DNA from: Sphingomonadaceae bacterium
Lineage (GTDB): Bacteria > Pseudomonadota > Alphaproteobacteria > Sphingomonadales > Sphingomonadaceae
DNA: 19,448 nt
NCBI GenBank assembly: GCA_019245455.1
Contig: JAFARM010000230.1
Span: 1-19,448 of the forward strand
Reading direction: 5' to 3'
The translations under genes were made by a program, and so were the position numbers. The notes below the pieces were generated by a model, which was not told the DNA's origin, made no database searches, and saw only the letters and a program-made list of their open reading frames with translations. Shown one piece after another: positions 1-6,735 of this stretch. Position 1 is the first letter of the stretch. Each line of letters opens with the position of its first letter.

Positions 1-1089
1 CGCCGGCGTCGGCAGCCGGCGCGCCATCGCCTCCGCCCGCTCGCGGCGCAGTGCCACGCCGCGCGCCGCGGCCCAGTCGAGGCGCAGGCCCAGGGCCCCG
101 ACCGTCGCCCGCAGGTCGGCGAGCACCGGCACCGCGCGCTCGGCGGCGGCGGTCGGGGTCGGCGCGCGGTGGTCGCTGGCGAAGTCGACCAGCGTCGTGT
201 CGGTCTCGTGCCCGACCGCGGTGATGACGGGGATGGCCGACGCGGCGACGGCGCGGACGACCGCCTCCTCGTTGAACGCCCACAGGTCCTCGATGCTGCC
301 CCCGCCCCGCGCAACGATGAGCAGGTCGGGGCGGGGGATGGCGCGCGCGCCGGCACCGTCATCCCCGCTCTCCTCCCCGTCTTCCCGGCGAAAGCCGGGA
401 CCCATCTCCCGCCGTCCGTCCGTGAAGACCAATCGCGCCGCATCAAGGCGAAGTTCGGGAGATGGGTCCCCGCGTTCGCGGGGATGACGGGTAGAGAGTA
501 GCGGCAGCGCATTGAACCCCGCCACCGCCGCCGCGACCTGCCCCGCCGCCGCCTCCCCCTGCACGGCCACCGGCCACACCAGTACCCGTCGCGGGAAGCG
601 GTCGGCCAGGCGGTGGAGGATGTCGCGGATCACCGCCCCCGTCGGCGAGGTGACGACGCCGATCACCTCGGGCAGGAACGGCAGCGGCCGTTTGCGCTCC
701 GCCGCGAACAGCCCCTCGGCGGCGAGTGCCCGCTTGCGCGCCTCCAAGAGCGCCATCAGCGCGCCGGCGCCGGCGGGCTCCATCCGCTCGATGACGATCT
801 GGTACTTGGATCTGCCGGGATAGGTCGTCAGCTTGCCCGTGGCGACGACCTCGAGCCCGTCCTCGGGCCGGAAGCGGAGCGCCGCCGCCCCGCCCTTCCA
901 CATCACCCCGTCGATCACCGCGCCCGCGTCCTTCAGGCAGAGGTACAGATGCCCCGACGCCGCCCGCTTGAACCCGCTGATCTCACCCCGCACCCGGACA
1001 TAGCCATAGGCGTCCTCGACGGTCCGCTTGAGGGCCGCGCCGAGTTCGGAGACGGTGTATTCGGGGGTGTTGGTGGGGGCGCTGCTCAC
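1..1089 (-). CDS. xseA: Exodeoxyribonuclease VII large subunit, 3'-truncated by the window edge
   Basis: Large subunit of the single-strand exonuclease ExoVII, which acts with XseB in the cytoplasm in repair and ssDNA turnover. The frame is open from a GTG start at 1089 to the window edge (363 residues seen; the C-terminal coiled-coil part lies outside). The N-terminal OB-fold region is recognisable ([34 protein letters not shown], about residues 11-50), as is [16 protein letters not shown]. The catalytic-domain signatures are [16 protein letters not shown] (about 260-275) and [12 protein letters not shown] followed by [10 protein letters not shown] (about 292-312). Residues about 200-247, between FNALPL and [13 protein letters not shown], have no counterpart that I know in the family and are encoded by a palindromic repeat (see that entry). 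The insertion keeps the frame, so the protein is probably full length. The start is supported by the family N-terminus; a GAGCGG sequence lies just upstream. It is divergent from purD across 79 nt. Confidence 0.95.
   Translation of the reverse strand, partial: MSSAPTNTPEYTVSELGAALKRTVEDAYGYVRVRGEISGFKRAASGHLYLCLKDAGAVIDGVMWKGGAAALRFRPEDGLEVVATGKLTTYPGRSKYQIVIERMEPAGAGALMALLEARKRALAAEGLFAAERKRPLPFLPEVIGVVTSPTGAVIRDILHRLADRFPRRVLVWPVAVQGEAAAGQVAAAVAGFNALPLLSTRHPRERGDPSPELRLDAARLVFTDGRREMGPGFRREDGEESGDDGAGARAIPRPDLLIVARGGGSIEDLWAFNEEAVVRAVAASAIPVITAVGHETDTTLVDFASDHRAPTPTAAAERAVPVLADLRATVGALGLRLDWAAARGVALRRERAEAMARRLPTPA
358..488. repeat. REP-like palindromic element inserted in-frame in xseA
   Basis: Copy 1 of repeat family A. 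The core is 379-488 (110 bp), with an extra half-arm GTCATCCCCGC at 358-368. The inner arms GGGACCCATCTCCCG (397-411) and CGGGAGATGGGTCCC (456-470) are perfectly complementary. Each outer end also folds alone: CCCGGCGAAAGCCGGG on the left and CCCCGCGTTCGCGGGG on the right. The left and right hairpins differ by paired changes. All six other copies in the window are intergenic; this one is translated on the minus strand as roughly XseA residues 201-245 without a stop. Confidence 0.92.
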
Positions 1090-1168
1090 CCGCTCAGTGT
1101 AGGCGCTCGAGGCGGGGGGTTCAAACCGGCCAGGGTGACAAGCCGCGCGGGATTGCTAAACCCGCCCC

Positions 1169-2416
1169 ATGAACCTCCTCGTCATCGGCAGCGGCGGGCG
1201 CGAGCACGCGTTGTGCTGGAAGCTGCGGCAGTCGGCGCGCGTCGACCGGCTGTTCTGCGCGCCGGGGAATGCGGGAATCGCCGCCGTCGCCGAGTGCATG
1301 GCGCTCGCGGACAACGAGGCAATCATCGCCTTTGCTCGCGCGAACGCCATCGGCCTCGTCGTCGTCGGGCCGGAGGCGCCGCTGGTCGGCGGCCTCGTGG
1401 ACGCGCTGCGCAGCGCGGGGATCGCCGCCTTCGGGCCGAGCGCGGCGGCGGCGCGGCTCGAGGGGTCGAAGGGCTTCACCAAGGCGCTGTGCGCACGGGC
1501 CAACATCCCGACCGCCGCCTTCGCGCGGTTCGACAGTGGTGCTGCGGCCCGCGACTACGTCGCCGCGCACCCGCTGCCGGTCGTCATCAAGGCCGACGGG
1601 CTGGCCGCCGGCAAGGGCGTCGTCATCGCCCACACGCGCGAGGAGGCGGCCGCCGCGCTTGAGGCCATGCCGGGTCCGGTGGTGATCGAGGCGTTCCTGA
1701 CCGGCACCGAGGCGAGCCTGTTCGTGCTGTGCGACGACGAGAACATCGTGCCGCTGGGCAGCGCGCAGGACTATAAGCGCGTCGGTGATGGCGACACCGG
1801 GTCGAACACCGGCGGCATGGGCGCGGTCTCGCCCGCCCCCGCCCTCACGCCCGCGCTCGAACGGCGCGCACTGGCCGAAATCGTCGCGCCGACGATTGCC
1901 ACGATGGCGGCGATGGGGACGCCCTTCACCGGCGTGCTGTTCGCCGGGCTGATGCTGACGGCCGACGGGCCGCAGCTGATCGAGTATAACGTCCGCTTCG
2001 GCGACCCGGAGTGCGAGGCGCTGATGGTGCGGCTGGAGAGCGACCTCCTCGACCTGCTCCTCGCCGCGAGCGAGGGCCGGCTGGCCGACACCCGCCCCGC
2101 CTGGCGCGAGGGCGCGAGCGTCACCGTCATCATGGCCGCCGAGGGCTACCCCGCCGCGCCCATCACCGGCAGCGTCATCGGCGGCGTCGAAGCGGCCGAG
2201 GCGACGGGCGCGGTCGTCTTCCACGCCGGCACGAGCCGCCGCGACGACGGCGCGCTCGTCGCCAGCGGCGGGCGCGTGCTGGCGGTGACGGCGACCGGCA
2301 GGGACGTTGGCGGGGCGCGGCGCGCGGCCTATGCTGCGGTCGATAGCATCGACTGGCCGGGCGGCTTCTGCCGCCGCGACATTGCTGGTCTTTGGGCCAG
2401 CGGCATCGGGGAGTGA
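1169..2416 (+). CDS. purD: Phosphoribosylamine-glycine ligase (GAR synthetase)
   Basis: Catalyses the ATP-dependent joining of glycine to 5-phosphoribosylamine, the second step of de novo purine synthesis, in the cytoplasm. The 415-residue length is normal. The N-terminal domain begins with MNLLVIGSGGREHALCWKL, the family signature. The ATP-grasp parts are PVVIKADGLAAGKGVVIAH (about 133-152), SAQDYKRVGDGDTGSNTGGM (about 198-217) and IEYNVRFGDPECEALM (about 271-286), which carries the metal-binding Glu/Asn residues. The C-terminal domain ends with SIDWPGGFCRRDIAGLWA, as expected. The ATG at 1169 is the only sensible start, although no good Shine-Dalgarno is visible. GCGGG (1147-1151) and CCCGC (1161-1165) could form a hairpin immediately before the start codon. 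The next gene starts 2 nt after the stop, so the two are probably co-transcribed. Confidence 0.97.
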   Translation: MNLLVIGSGGREHALCWKLRQSARVDRLFCAPGNAGIAAVAECMALADNEAIIAFARANAIGLVVVGPEAPLVGGLVDALRSAGIAAFGPSAAAARLEGSKGFTKALCARANIPTAAFARFDSGAAARDYVAAHPLPVVIKADGLAAGKGVVIAHTREEAAAALEAMPGPVVIEAFLTGTEASLFVLCDDENIVPLGSAQDYKRVGDGDTGSNTGGMGAVSPAPALTPALERRALAEIVAPTIATMAAMGTPFTGVLFAGLMLTADGPQLIEYNVRFGDPECEALMVRLESDLLDLLLAASEGRLADTRPAWREGASVTVIMAAEGYPAAPITGSVIGGVEAAEATGAVVFHAGTSRRDDGALVASGGRVLAVTATGRDVGGARRAAYAAVDSIDWPGGFCRRDIAGLWASGIGE

Positions 2417-2418
2417 GC

Positions 2419-3486
2419 ATGGCGAGCCGGCAGGAACTCAACTCGGGCGTGTCCGAGGTCCGCCCCGGGCTCGGCTTCGACGAGGGGCGGCTGCACGCGT
2501 GGATGACGGCGAACGTCGCCGGCTACCGCGGCCCGCTGACGGTGCGCCAGTTCAAGGGCGGCCAGTCGAACCCGACGTACAAGCTCGAGACGCCGCGGCA
2601 GAACTATGTGCTGCGAAGGAAGCCGCCGGGGCAGCTCTTGAAGTCCGCCCACGCGGTCGACCGCGAGTACCGGGTGATGACGGCGCTTTCGCGGGCCGGC
2701 TTCCCCGCCCCGCGCACCTTCGGCCTGTGCACCGACGACGACGTCATCGGCACGTGGTTCTACGTCATGGACTGCGTCGACGGGCGGATCGTCTGGGACA
2801 CGACCTTCCCCGACGTGCCGAAGGAGAGCCGCGCCGCGCACTTCGACGCGATGAACGCGACCATCGCGCAGCTGCATAGGTTCGACCCTGCCGCCATCGG
2901 CCTCGGCGACTTCGGCAAGCCCGGCAATTACTTCGCGCGGCAGATCGGGCGCTGGTCGCAGCAGTACCTCGACGACACCGATGCCGGGCGGTTCGCGGCG
3001 ATGGACAAGCTGGTCGAGTGGCTGCCGCACCACATCCCGCCCGGCGACGAGGTCAGCGTGGTTCACGGCGACTACCGCTGCGACAACATGATCTTCCATG
3101 CCACCGAGCCGCGGGTGCTCGCGGTGCTCGACTGGGAGCTGTCGACGCTCGGCCACCCGCTCGCCGACTTCAGCTACCATCTGATGATGTACCGGATGCC
3201 GCCGTCGATGACCGCAGGCCTCACGGGGGTGGACCTCGCCGCGATGGGCATCCCCGACGAGGCCGCCTATACCGCCGCCTATTGCCGCCGGACGGGGCGC
3301 GACGGCATCGCGAACATGGACTTCTACGTCGCGTACAATATGTTCCGCCTCGCCGCGATCCTCCACGGCATCCGCGGCCGGGTGGTGCGCGGCACCGCGG
3401 CGAGCGCGCACGCCAAGGCGTCGAGCGAGGGGGTCGCGCCGCTCGCCGAACTGGCCTGGGCGCAGGCGGTGAAGGCGGGGGCGTAG
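2419..3486 (+). CDS. Phosphotransferase family protein (APH/ACAD10-11 kinase-like)
   Basis: A 355-residue protein of the aminoglycoside-phosphotransferase/choline-kinase fold, in the subfamily resembling the N-terminal kinase-like domain of ACAD10/ACAD11 (in animals implicated in phosphorylating 4-hydroxyacyl-CoAs). Visible kinase parts: the nucleotide-binding lobe with FKGGQSNPTYKL and YVLRRKPPG (about 45-72); the catalytic loop VHGDYRCDNMIFH with Asp218 and Asn223; and the metal-binding loop VLDWELSTLGHPLADFSYHL with Asp238. I chose ATG 2419 over an in-frame start at 2392. It is preceded by GGGGAG, and the upstream start would lie inside purD. The substrate cannot be deduced. In this subfamily acyl-CoA dehydrogenases are frequent neighbours, but none is here; the neighbour is purD, so the pairing is probably transcriptional convenience. 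A drug-resistance role is unlikely. Confidence 0.88.
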   Translation: MASRQELNSGVSEVRPGLGFDEGRLHAWMTANVAGYRGPLTVRQFKGGQSNPTYKLETPRQNYVLRRKPPGQLLKSAHAVDREYRVMTALSRAGFPAPRTFGLCTDDDVIGTWFYVMDCVDGRIVWDTTFPDVPKESRAAHFDAMNATIAQLHRFDPAAIGLGDFGKPGNYFARQIGRWSQQYLDDTDAGRFAAMDKLVEWLPHHIPPGDEVSVVHGDYRCDNMIFHATEPRVLAVLDWELSTLGHPLADFSYHLMMYRMPPSMTAGLTGVDLAAMGIPDEAAYTAAYCRRTGRDGIANMDFYVAYNMFRLAAILHGIRGRVVRGTAASAHAKASSEGVAPLAELAWAQAVKAGA

Positions 3487-3508
3487 CACCGCGCTGCACC
3501 TCTGTTTT

Positions 3509-3619
3509 GTCATCCCCGCGAAAGCGGGGACCCATCTCCCGAGGTTTGAAGCGTTACGACGCGCCGGGTCGCCATGCGGCAGACGGCAGGAGATAAGTCC
3601 CCGCTTCCGCGGGGATGAC
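3509..3619. repeat. REP-like palindromic element, family A, long class
   Basis: A 111-bp copy with the left arm beginning GTCATCCCCGCGAAAGCGGG and the right arm ending CCGCGGGGATGAC. The loop hairpins are CCCCGCGAAAGCGGGG and CCCCGCTTCCGCGGGG. It sits 22 nt after the stop of the phosphotransferase gene, at the convergent junction with queE, where it could act as a transcript-end stabiliser or terminator for either strand. Confidence 0.9.
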
Positions 3620-3648
3620 GAGCGACGGTCGTGCCGCCAACCCTTCCT

Positions 3649-3722
3649 GTCATCCCGGCGCAGGCCGGGACCCATGATCACAGACCGTCGAGATCATGGG
3701 TCCCGGCCTGCGCCGGGATGAC
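3649..3722. repeat. REP-like palindromic element, family A, short class, perfect inverted repeat
   Basis: A 74-bp copy made of two exactly complementary 31-nt arms (3649-3679 and 3692-3722) around the 12-nt spacer ACAGACCGTCGA. Each arm contains its own hairpin, CCCGGCGCAGGCCGGG and its complement. It lies 30 nt from the preceding copy and 21 nt before the queE stop codon. With the preceding element it fills most of the 257-nt gap between the convergent genes; nothing else is visible there. Confidence 0.92.
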
Positions 3723-3743
3723 ACGCTGCGATCACTCGCGTCC

Positions 3744-4376
3744 CTACGGGAATCCCAGCAGCTTGTGCGTCTGCAGCCCCAGCCGCCACGGCGGGTTGGC
3801 GAGGCAGTAGGCGGTCGCCGCGTGCGTGTTCGCCGCCACCTGCGGCCCGTCCATCGGCTGCAGGAAGAAGTGGCGGAAGGCGAGGTGCGCGAACCGCTCG
3901 GGCGGCGCGAGCGGCTGCGGATATACAAGTTTCAGCTCGTTGCCCGCCGTCAGCACCAGCGGCGCGTCGGCTTTAGGGCTGACGCACACCCAGTCGAGGC
4001 CGGGCGGCGGCGCGACCGTGCCGTTGGTCTCGACCGCGACGCGAAAAGCCCGCGCGTGGAGTGCGTCAACCAGCGCCGCGTCGAGCTGGAGCAGCGGCTC
4101 GCCGCCGGTGCAGACGACCAGGCGGTACGCCTCGGCCGGCCCCCACGCCGCCGCGGCTGCGTCGGCCAGCGCGGCGGCGTCGGCGAACTTGCCCCCACCG
4201 GGGCCGTCGGTGCCGACGAAGTCGGTGTCGCAGAAGGTGCAGGTCGCCGCCGCGCGGTCGGCCTCGCGCCCGCTCCACAGGTTGCACCCGGAAAAGCGCA
4301 GGAACACGGCGCGGCTGCCCGCTTGCGCGCCCTCGCCCTGGAGGGTGAGGAAGAGTTCCTTGGCGGCGTAGGTCAT
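3744..4376 (-). CDS. queE: 7-carboxy-7-deazaguanine synthase (radical SAM)
   Basis: A radical-SAM enzyme that converts 6-carboxy-5,6,7,8-tetrahydropterin into 7-carboxy-7-deazaguanine on the way to preQ0 and queuosine. It is 210 residues long and starts with YAAKELFLTLQGEGAQAG, the QueE N-terminus. The cluster-binding cysteines are C31, C46 and C49, the variant CX14CX2C spacing (SGCNLWSG, then CTFCDTDF) that is known for this enzyme and differs from the canonical CX3CX2C. CTGGEPLLQ (about 109-117), ETNGT (about 135-139) and a C-terminal FFLQPMDG also match the family. It is the last gene of the minus-strand block, after queC, from which it is separated by a 154-bp inverted repeat. The pathway neighbour queC supports the call; queD is not in the window. 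Confidence 0.95.
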   Translation of the reverse strand: MTYAAKELFLTLQGEGAQAGSRAVFLRFSGCNLWSGREADRAAATCTFCDTDFVGTDGPGGGKFADAAALADAAAAAWGPAEAYRLVVCTGGEPLLQLDAALVDALHARAFRVAVETNGTVAPPPGLDWVCVSPKADAPLVLTAGNELKLVYPQPLAPPERFAHLAFRHFFLQPMDGPQVAANTHAATAYCLANPPWRLGLQTHKLLGFP

Positions 4377-4379
4377 TTA

Positions 4380-4533
4380 GATCCTCCCCGGAACCGGGAG
4401 GGGGACCGCGCCGCTTCTTCAGCGGCGTGGTGGAGGGGCCGCTCGCCACTCGCTGACAGTTCGTCGTGGGGCGAGCGACCCCTCCACCATCGCTGAAGAG
4501 CGATGGTCCCCCTCCCCGTTCCGGGGAGGAACT
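4380..4533. repeat. Large imperfect inverted repeat, family B, between queC and queE
   Basis: The left arm (about 4380-4448) and right arm (about 4467-4533) are imperfect reverse complements flanking about 18 nt. Shared blocks include CCTCCCCGGAAC, GGAGGGGGACC and GGTGGAGGGG. Each arm contains a further hairpin: CGCCGCT/AGCGGCG on the left and ATCGCT/AGCGAT on the right. The hairpin stems differ in sequence but stay paired. It fills almost the whole 175-nt gap, so queE translation would follow a very strong structure in any queC-queE transcript. Confidence 0.88.
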
Positions 4534-4551
4534 TGGCCGTTCCGCTTCCCC

Positions 4552-5250
4552 TCACAGCGCCGGGTCCTTCACCCCCGCCTCGGCGAACCCCTTTGCCCGC
4601 AGGCGACACGAGTCGCACGCCCCGCACGGCCGGCCGTCCGGCGTCGGGTCATAGCAGCTCCACGTCTGCGACAGGTCGACCCCCAGCGTCACCGCCTCCC
4701 GCACGATGTCGGCCTTGGTCATGGCGATCAGCGGCGTGTGGACGGTGAACCCGCCCTCGCGCGTCGCGACGTTCGCCATCGCCTCAAACGCGTGGATGAA
4801 CGCCGGCCGGCAGTCGGGATAGCCGGAGAAGTCGAGCGCGTTGACGCCGATGAACAGGTCCCTCGCCCCCGCCGCCTCCGCCCACGCCAGTGCGACCGAC
4901 AAGAAAACCGTGTTGCGCGCCGGCACGTAGGTGACGGGGATGCCCGGCTGCACGGGCTCGCCGTGGTTGGCCTTGGGCACGGCGATATCCGCGGTCAGCG
5001 CCGAGCCGCCGAACGCGCGCAGGTCGAGCGGCAGGACGACGTGCCGCTCGACGCCGACCCGCTCCGCCACCCGCGCCGCGGCGTCGAGCTCGATCCGGTG
5101 CCGCTGATTATAGTCGATCGTCAGCGCCAGCAGGCGGAACCCCTGCGCCTTGGCGATCGCCGCCACCGTCGTCGAATCGAGCCCGCCCGAGAGGAGGACG
5201 ACGGCAAGCGGCGCGGCTTCCGGCGGCGCAGGAGGCCCAGCCGCGCTCAC
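4552..5250 (-). CDS. queC: 7-cyano-7-deazaguanine synthase (preQ0 synthase)
   Basis: Converts 7-carboxy-7-deazaguanine to preQ0 using ATP and ammonia; the product leads to queuosine in tRNA. It is 232 residues long. The PP-loop SGGLDST is at residues 21-27, followed by the family blocks [18 protein letters not shown] and [35 protein letters not shown] and [12 protein letters not shown] follow. The zinc ligands are C199, C209, C212 and C215 in SCYDP and [11 protein letters not shown]. The start is GTG at 5250. Its first four bases, GTGA, overlap the TGA stop of mop, which suggests translational coupling. A 13-residue Ala/Pro-rich leader before the conserved AVVLLSGG segment is slightly longer than usual, but no better internal start is visible. 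Confidence 0.96.
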   Translation of the reverse strand: MSAAGPPAPPEAAPLAVVLLSGGLDSTTVAAIAKAQGFRLLALTIDYNQRHRIELDAAARVAERVGVERHVVLPLDLRAFGGSALTADIAVPKANHGEPVQPGIPVTYVPARNTVFLSVALAWAEAAGARDLFIGVNALDFSGYPDCRPAFIHAFEAMANVATREGGFTVHTPLIAMTKADIVREAVTLGVDLSQTWSCYDPTPDGRPCGACDSCRLRAKGFAEAGVKDPAL

Positions 5251-5453
5251 TTGCCGATCAGGACGTCGGACGCCTTGACGATCACCGTCACGCGGTCGCC
5301 GACGGCAAGACCGAGGTCGGCGACGGCGTCGTTGGTGATGCTCGACGTGACGATCGTGCCGCCGCCGATGTCGACCTTGACCGTCGCGTTGACCGCGCCG
5401 GGGTGGACCTCGGCCACGGTGCCGGCGATCTGGTTGCGCGCGCTGAGTTTCAT
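5247..5453 (-). CDS. mop: Molybdenum-pterin-binding protein (single TOBE/Mop domain)
   Basis: A 68-residue protein consisting of a single Mop/TOBE domain of the molbindin type, which binds molybdate or tungstate oligomerically in the cytoplasm for storage or homeostasis. It begins [12 protein letters not shown], continues with [20 protein letters not shown] and [19 protein letters not shown], and ends [14 protein letters not shown], covering the whole domain. I chose ATG 5453, preceded by GGAAAG. An in-frame start at 5501 would only translate the neighbouring palindromic repeat and is rejected. The stop overlaps the queC GTG start. No modABC genes are in the window, so its molybdate partner system must be elsewhere. 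Confidence 0.9.
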   Translation of the reverse strand: MKLSARNQIAGTVAEVHPGAVNATVKVDIGGGTIVTSSITNDAVADLGLAVGDRVTVIVKASDVLIGK

Positions 5454-5474
5454 GGCTTTCCCTACATCCAATCC

Positions 5475-5584
5475 GTCATCCCCGCGAACGCGGGGACCCA
5501 TCTCCTGCAGCTTGTTCAGATGCGACGCGCTTCGTCGCCCCGCGGCAGACTTCGGGAATGGGTCCCCGCGTTCGCGGATATGAC
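5475..5584. repeat. REP-like palindromic element, family A, long class
   Basis: A 110-bp copy between hslO and mop. The left hairpin is CCCCGCGAACGCGGGG. The right arm reads GGGTCCCCGCGTTCGCGGAT and ATGAC, with the last stem slightly decayed. The core between the arms (GATGCGACGCG and GCGGCAGAC) resembles the other long copies. It ends 10 nt before the hslO stop codon. Confidence 0.9.
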
Positions 5585-5594
5585 AAGGTTGTGC

Positions 5595-6506
5595 TCACGC
5601 CGCCGCGCCCTCCGGAGTCAGGGCGAACGACCGCGCGCAGAACGCGCAATCGACCGTGATCCGGCCATCGTCGCCGACCATCGCCGCGCGCTCGTCGTCA
5701 GGGAACTGGGCGATGACGCTCGTGATGTGGCCGAGCGTGCAGCGGCAGCCGCGCGCGGGCACCGGGCCGTCGTGGACGCGCACCTCCTCTTCGTGAAACA
5801 GCCGCCACAGCAGCGCCTCCGCGGACAGGTCGGGGTCGGTCAGCTCGGCCTCGCTCGTCGTCGAGGCAAGCGCGAGGACGTGGCTCCAGTCCGGGTGCAT
5901 ATCGGCGACCGCCAGCCGCTCGCCGCCGATCTCGGCGCGGGCGAGATGCTGGACGAGGAGGCCGCCGCCGATCCAGCCGCGCGCCTCGTCCCAGCGGACG
6001 GCGACGCGGAACAGGGTCGGCAGCTGTTCGGACTGGAAGAAGTAGAACTCGGCGGCGTCGGCCAGGCTCGCGCCTTCGAGCGGCACGACGCCCTGATAGC
6101 GTTCGCCCGTCGCGGCGAAGTCGAGCGTGATCGCCAGGTGCCCCTCGCCGAACAGCGCGGCGGGGTCGGTCGCCTCGGGAACGCCGTCGTGGCGCAGGTA
6201 GCCGCGGACCTTGCCCGCGCGCCAGTCGCACACCAGCAGGTCGACCGGCCCGCCTTTCGCCTGCGCCTGCAGCGTCAGCTGGCCGTCGTTCTCCTCGGCG
6301 AGCGTGCTGCCGAGAAGTGCCGTCAGCACCAGCGCCTGGCCGAGCAGGTCGCTCAGCACCGGTGGATAGGCATGGGCGGACAGCACGGCATTGAGCGCGG
6401 CGTCCAAGCGGACGACACGGCCGCGCACATTGCGCGCACCGACGGTGAAGCCGAGCACACGGTCGGCGGCGGGCGCAAGGCCCTCGTGGGGAGCGGTGGG
6501 GGTCAT
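5595..6506 (-). CDS. hslO: Redox-regulated chaperone Hsp33
   Basis: A cytoplasmic holdase chaperone activated by oxidation; zinc held by four cysteines is released when disulfides form. It is 303 residues long, typical of alphaproteobacteria. The N-terminal domain includes RGRVVRLDAALNAVL and LLGQALVLTALLGSTL, then DLLVCDWRAGKVRGYLR. Central blocks include LAITLDF and FYFFQSEQLPTLFRVAV. The C-terminal redox switch is intact: C254 and C256 (GCRCTLGH), C287 and C290 (CAFC). ATG 6506 is chosen because the longer in-frame extension reads into a palindromic repeat. TATATAT lies about 8 nt before this ATG and there is no obvious Shine-Dalgarno, so a very short leader is possible if that is a -10 element. 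It is the third gene of the argD-to-queE block. Confidence 0.95.
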   Translation of the reverse strand: MTPTAPHEGLAPAADRVLGFTVGARNVRGRVVRLDAALNAVLSAHAYPPVLSDLLGQALVLTALLGSTLAEENDGQLTLQAQAKGGPVDLLVCDWRAGKVRGYLRHDGVPEATDPAALFGEGHLAITLDFAATGERYQGVVPLEGASLADAAEFYFFQSEQLPTLFRVAVRWDEARGWIGGGLLVQHLARAEIGGERLAVADMHPDWSHVLALASTTSEAELTDPDLSAEALLWRLFHEEEVRVHDGPVPARGCRCTLGHITSVIAQFPDDERAAMVGDDGRITVDCAFCARSFALTPEGAAA

Positions 6507-6539
6507 GTCCGGATATATAGGGTGTCCATGCCCCTTGTT

Positions 6540-6648
6540 GTCATCCCCGCGAAAGCGGGGACCCATCTCTCGAAGCTGGACCCGATGCGGCGTCGGTCAC
6601 CACCTGGTCGGGCCGCAGGAGATGGGTTCCCGCTTTCGCGGGGAGGAC
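6540..6648. repeat. REP-like palindromic element, family A, long class
   Basis: A 109-bp copy between argF and hslO. The left hairpin is CCCCGCGAAAGCGGGG and the right arm is GAGATGGGTTCCCGCTTTCG followed by CGGGGAGGAC. Its core (CCGATGCGGCGTCGG) resembles the reverse complement of the core in the xseA copy, so the long class has an orientation. The remaining 87 nt up to the argF stop show nothing recognisable. Confidence 0.9.
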
Positions 6649-6735
6649 AGATTAAGATCGCGCGGGTCCTCTCCGGAGGTTCAGCGGCCGTGACAATGGC
6701 GCTTCATGCGACCGCACGCGCCGCGTGCCCCCGCA

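Noticed and set aside
2419..3486. Aminoglycoside-resistance gene
   Set aside because: The fold is shared, but the sequence blocks match the ACAD10/11-like metabolic subfamily, and the context is biosynthetic.
2329..3681. 450-codon open frame on the minus strand opposite the phosphotransferase gene
   Set aside because: It is an antisense shadow of a high-GC gene: low-complexity Arg/His/Val-rich translation, no recognisable domain, and its start lies inside a repeat.
3487..3743. Insertion sequence or transposase remnant at the repeat-rich junctions
   Set aside because: Only palindromic repeats are present; no transposase fragment or target-site duplication can be recognised.
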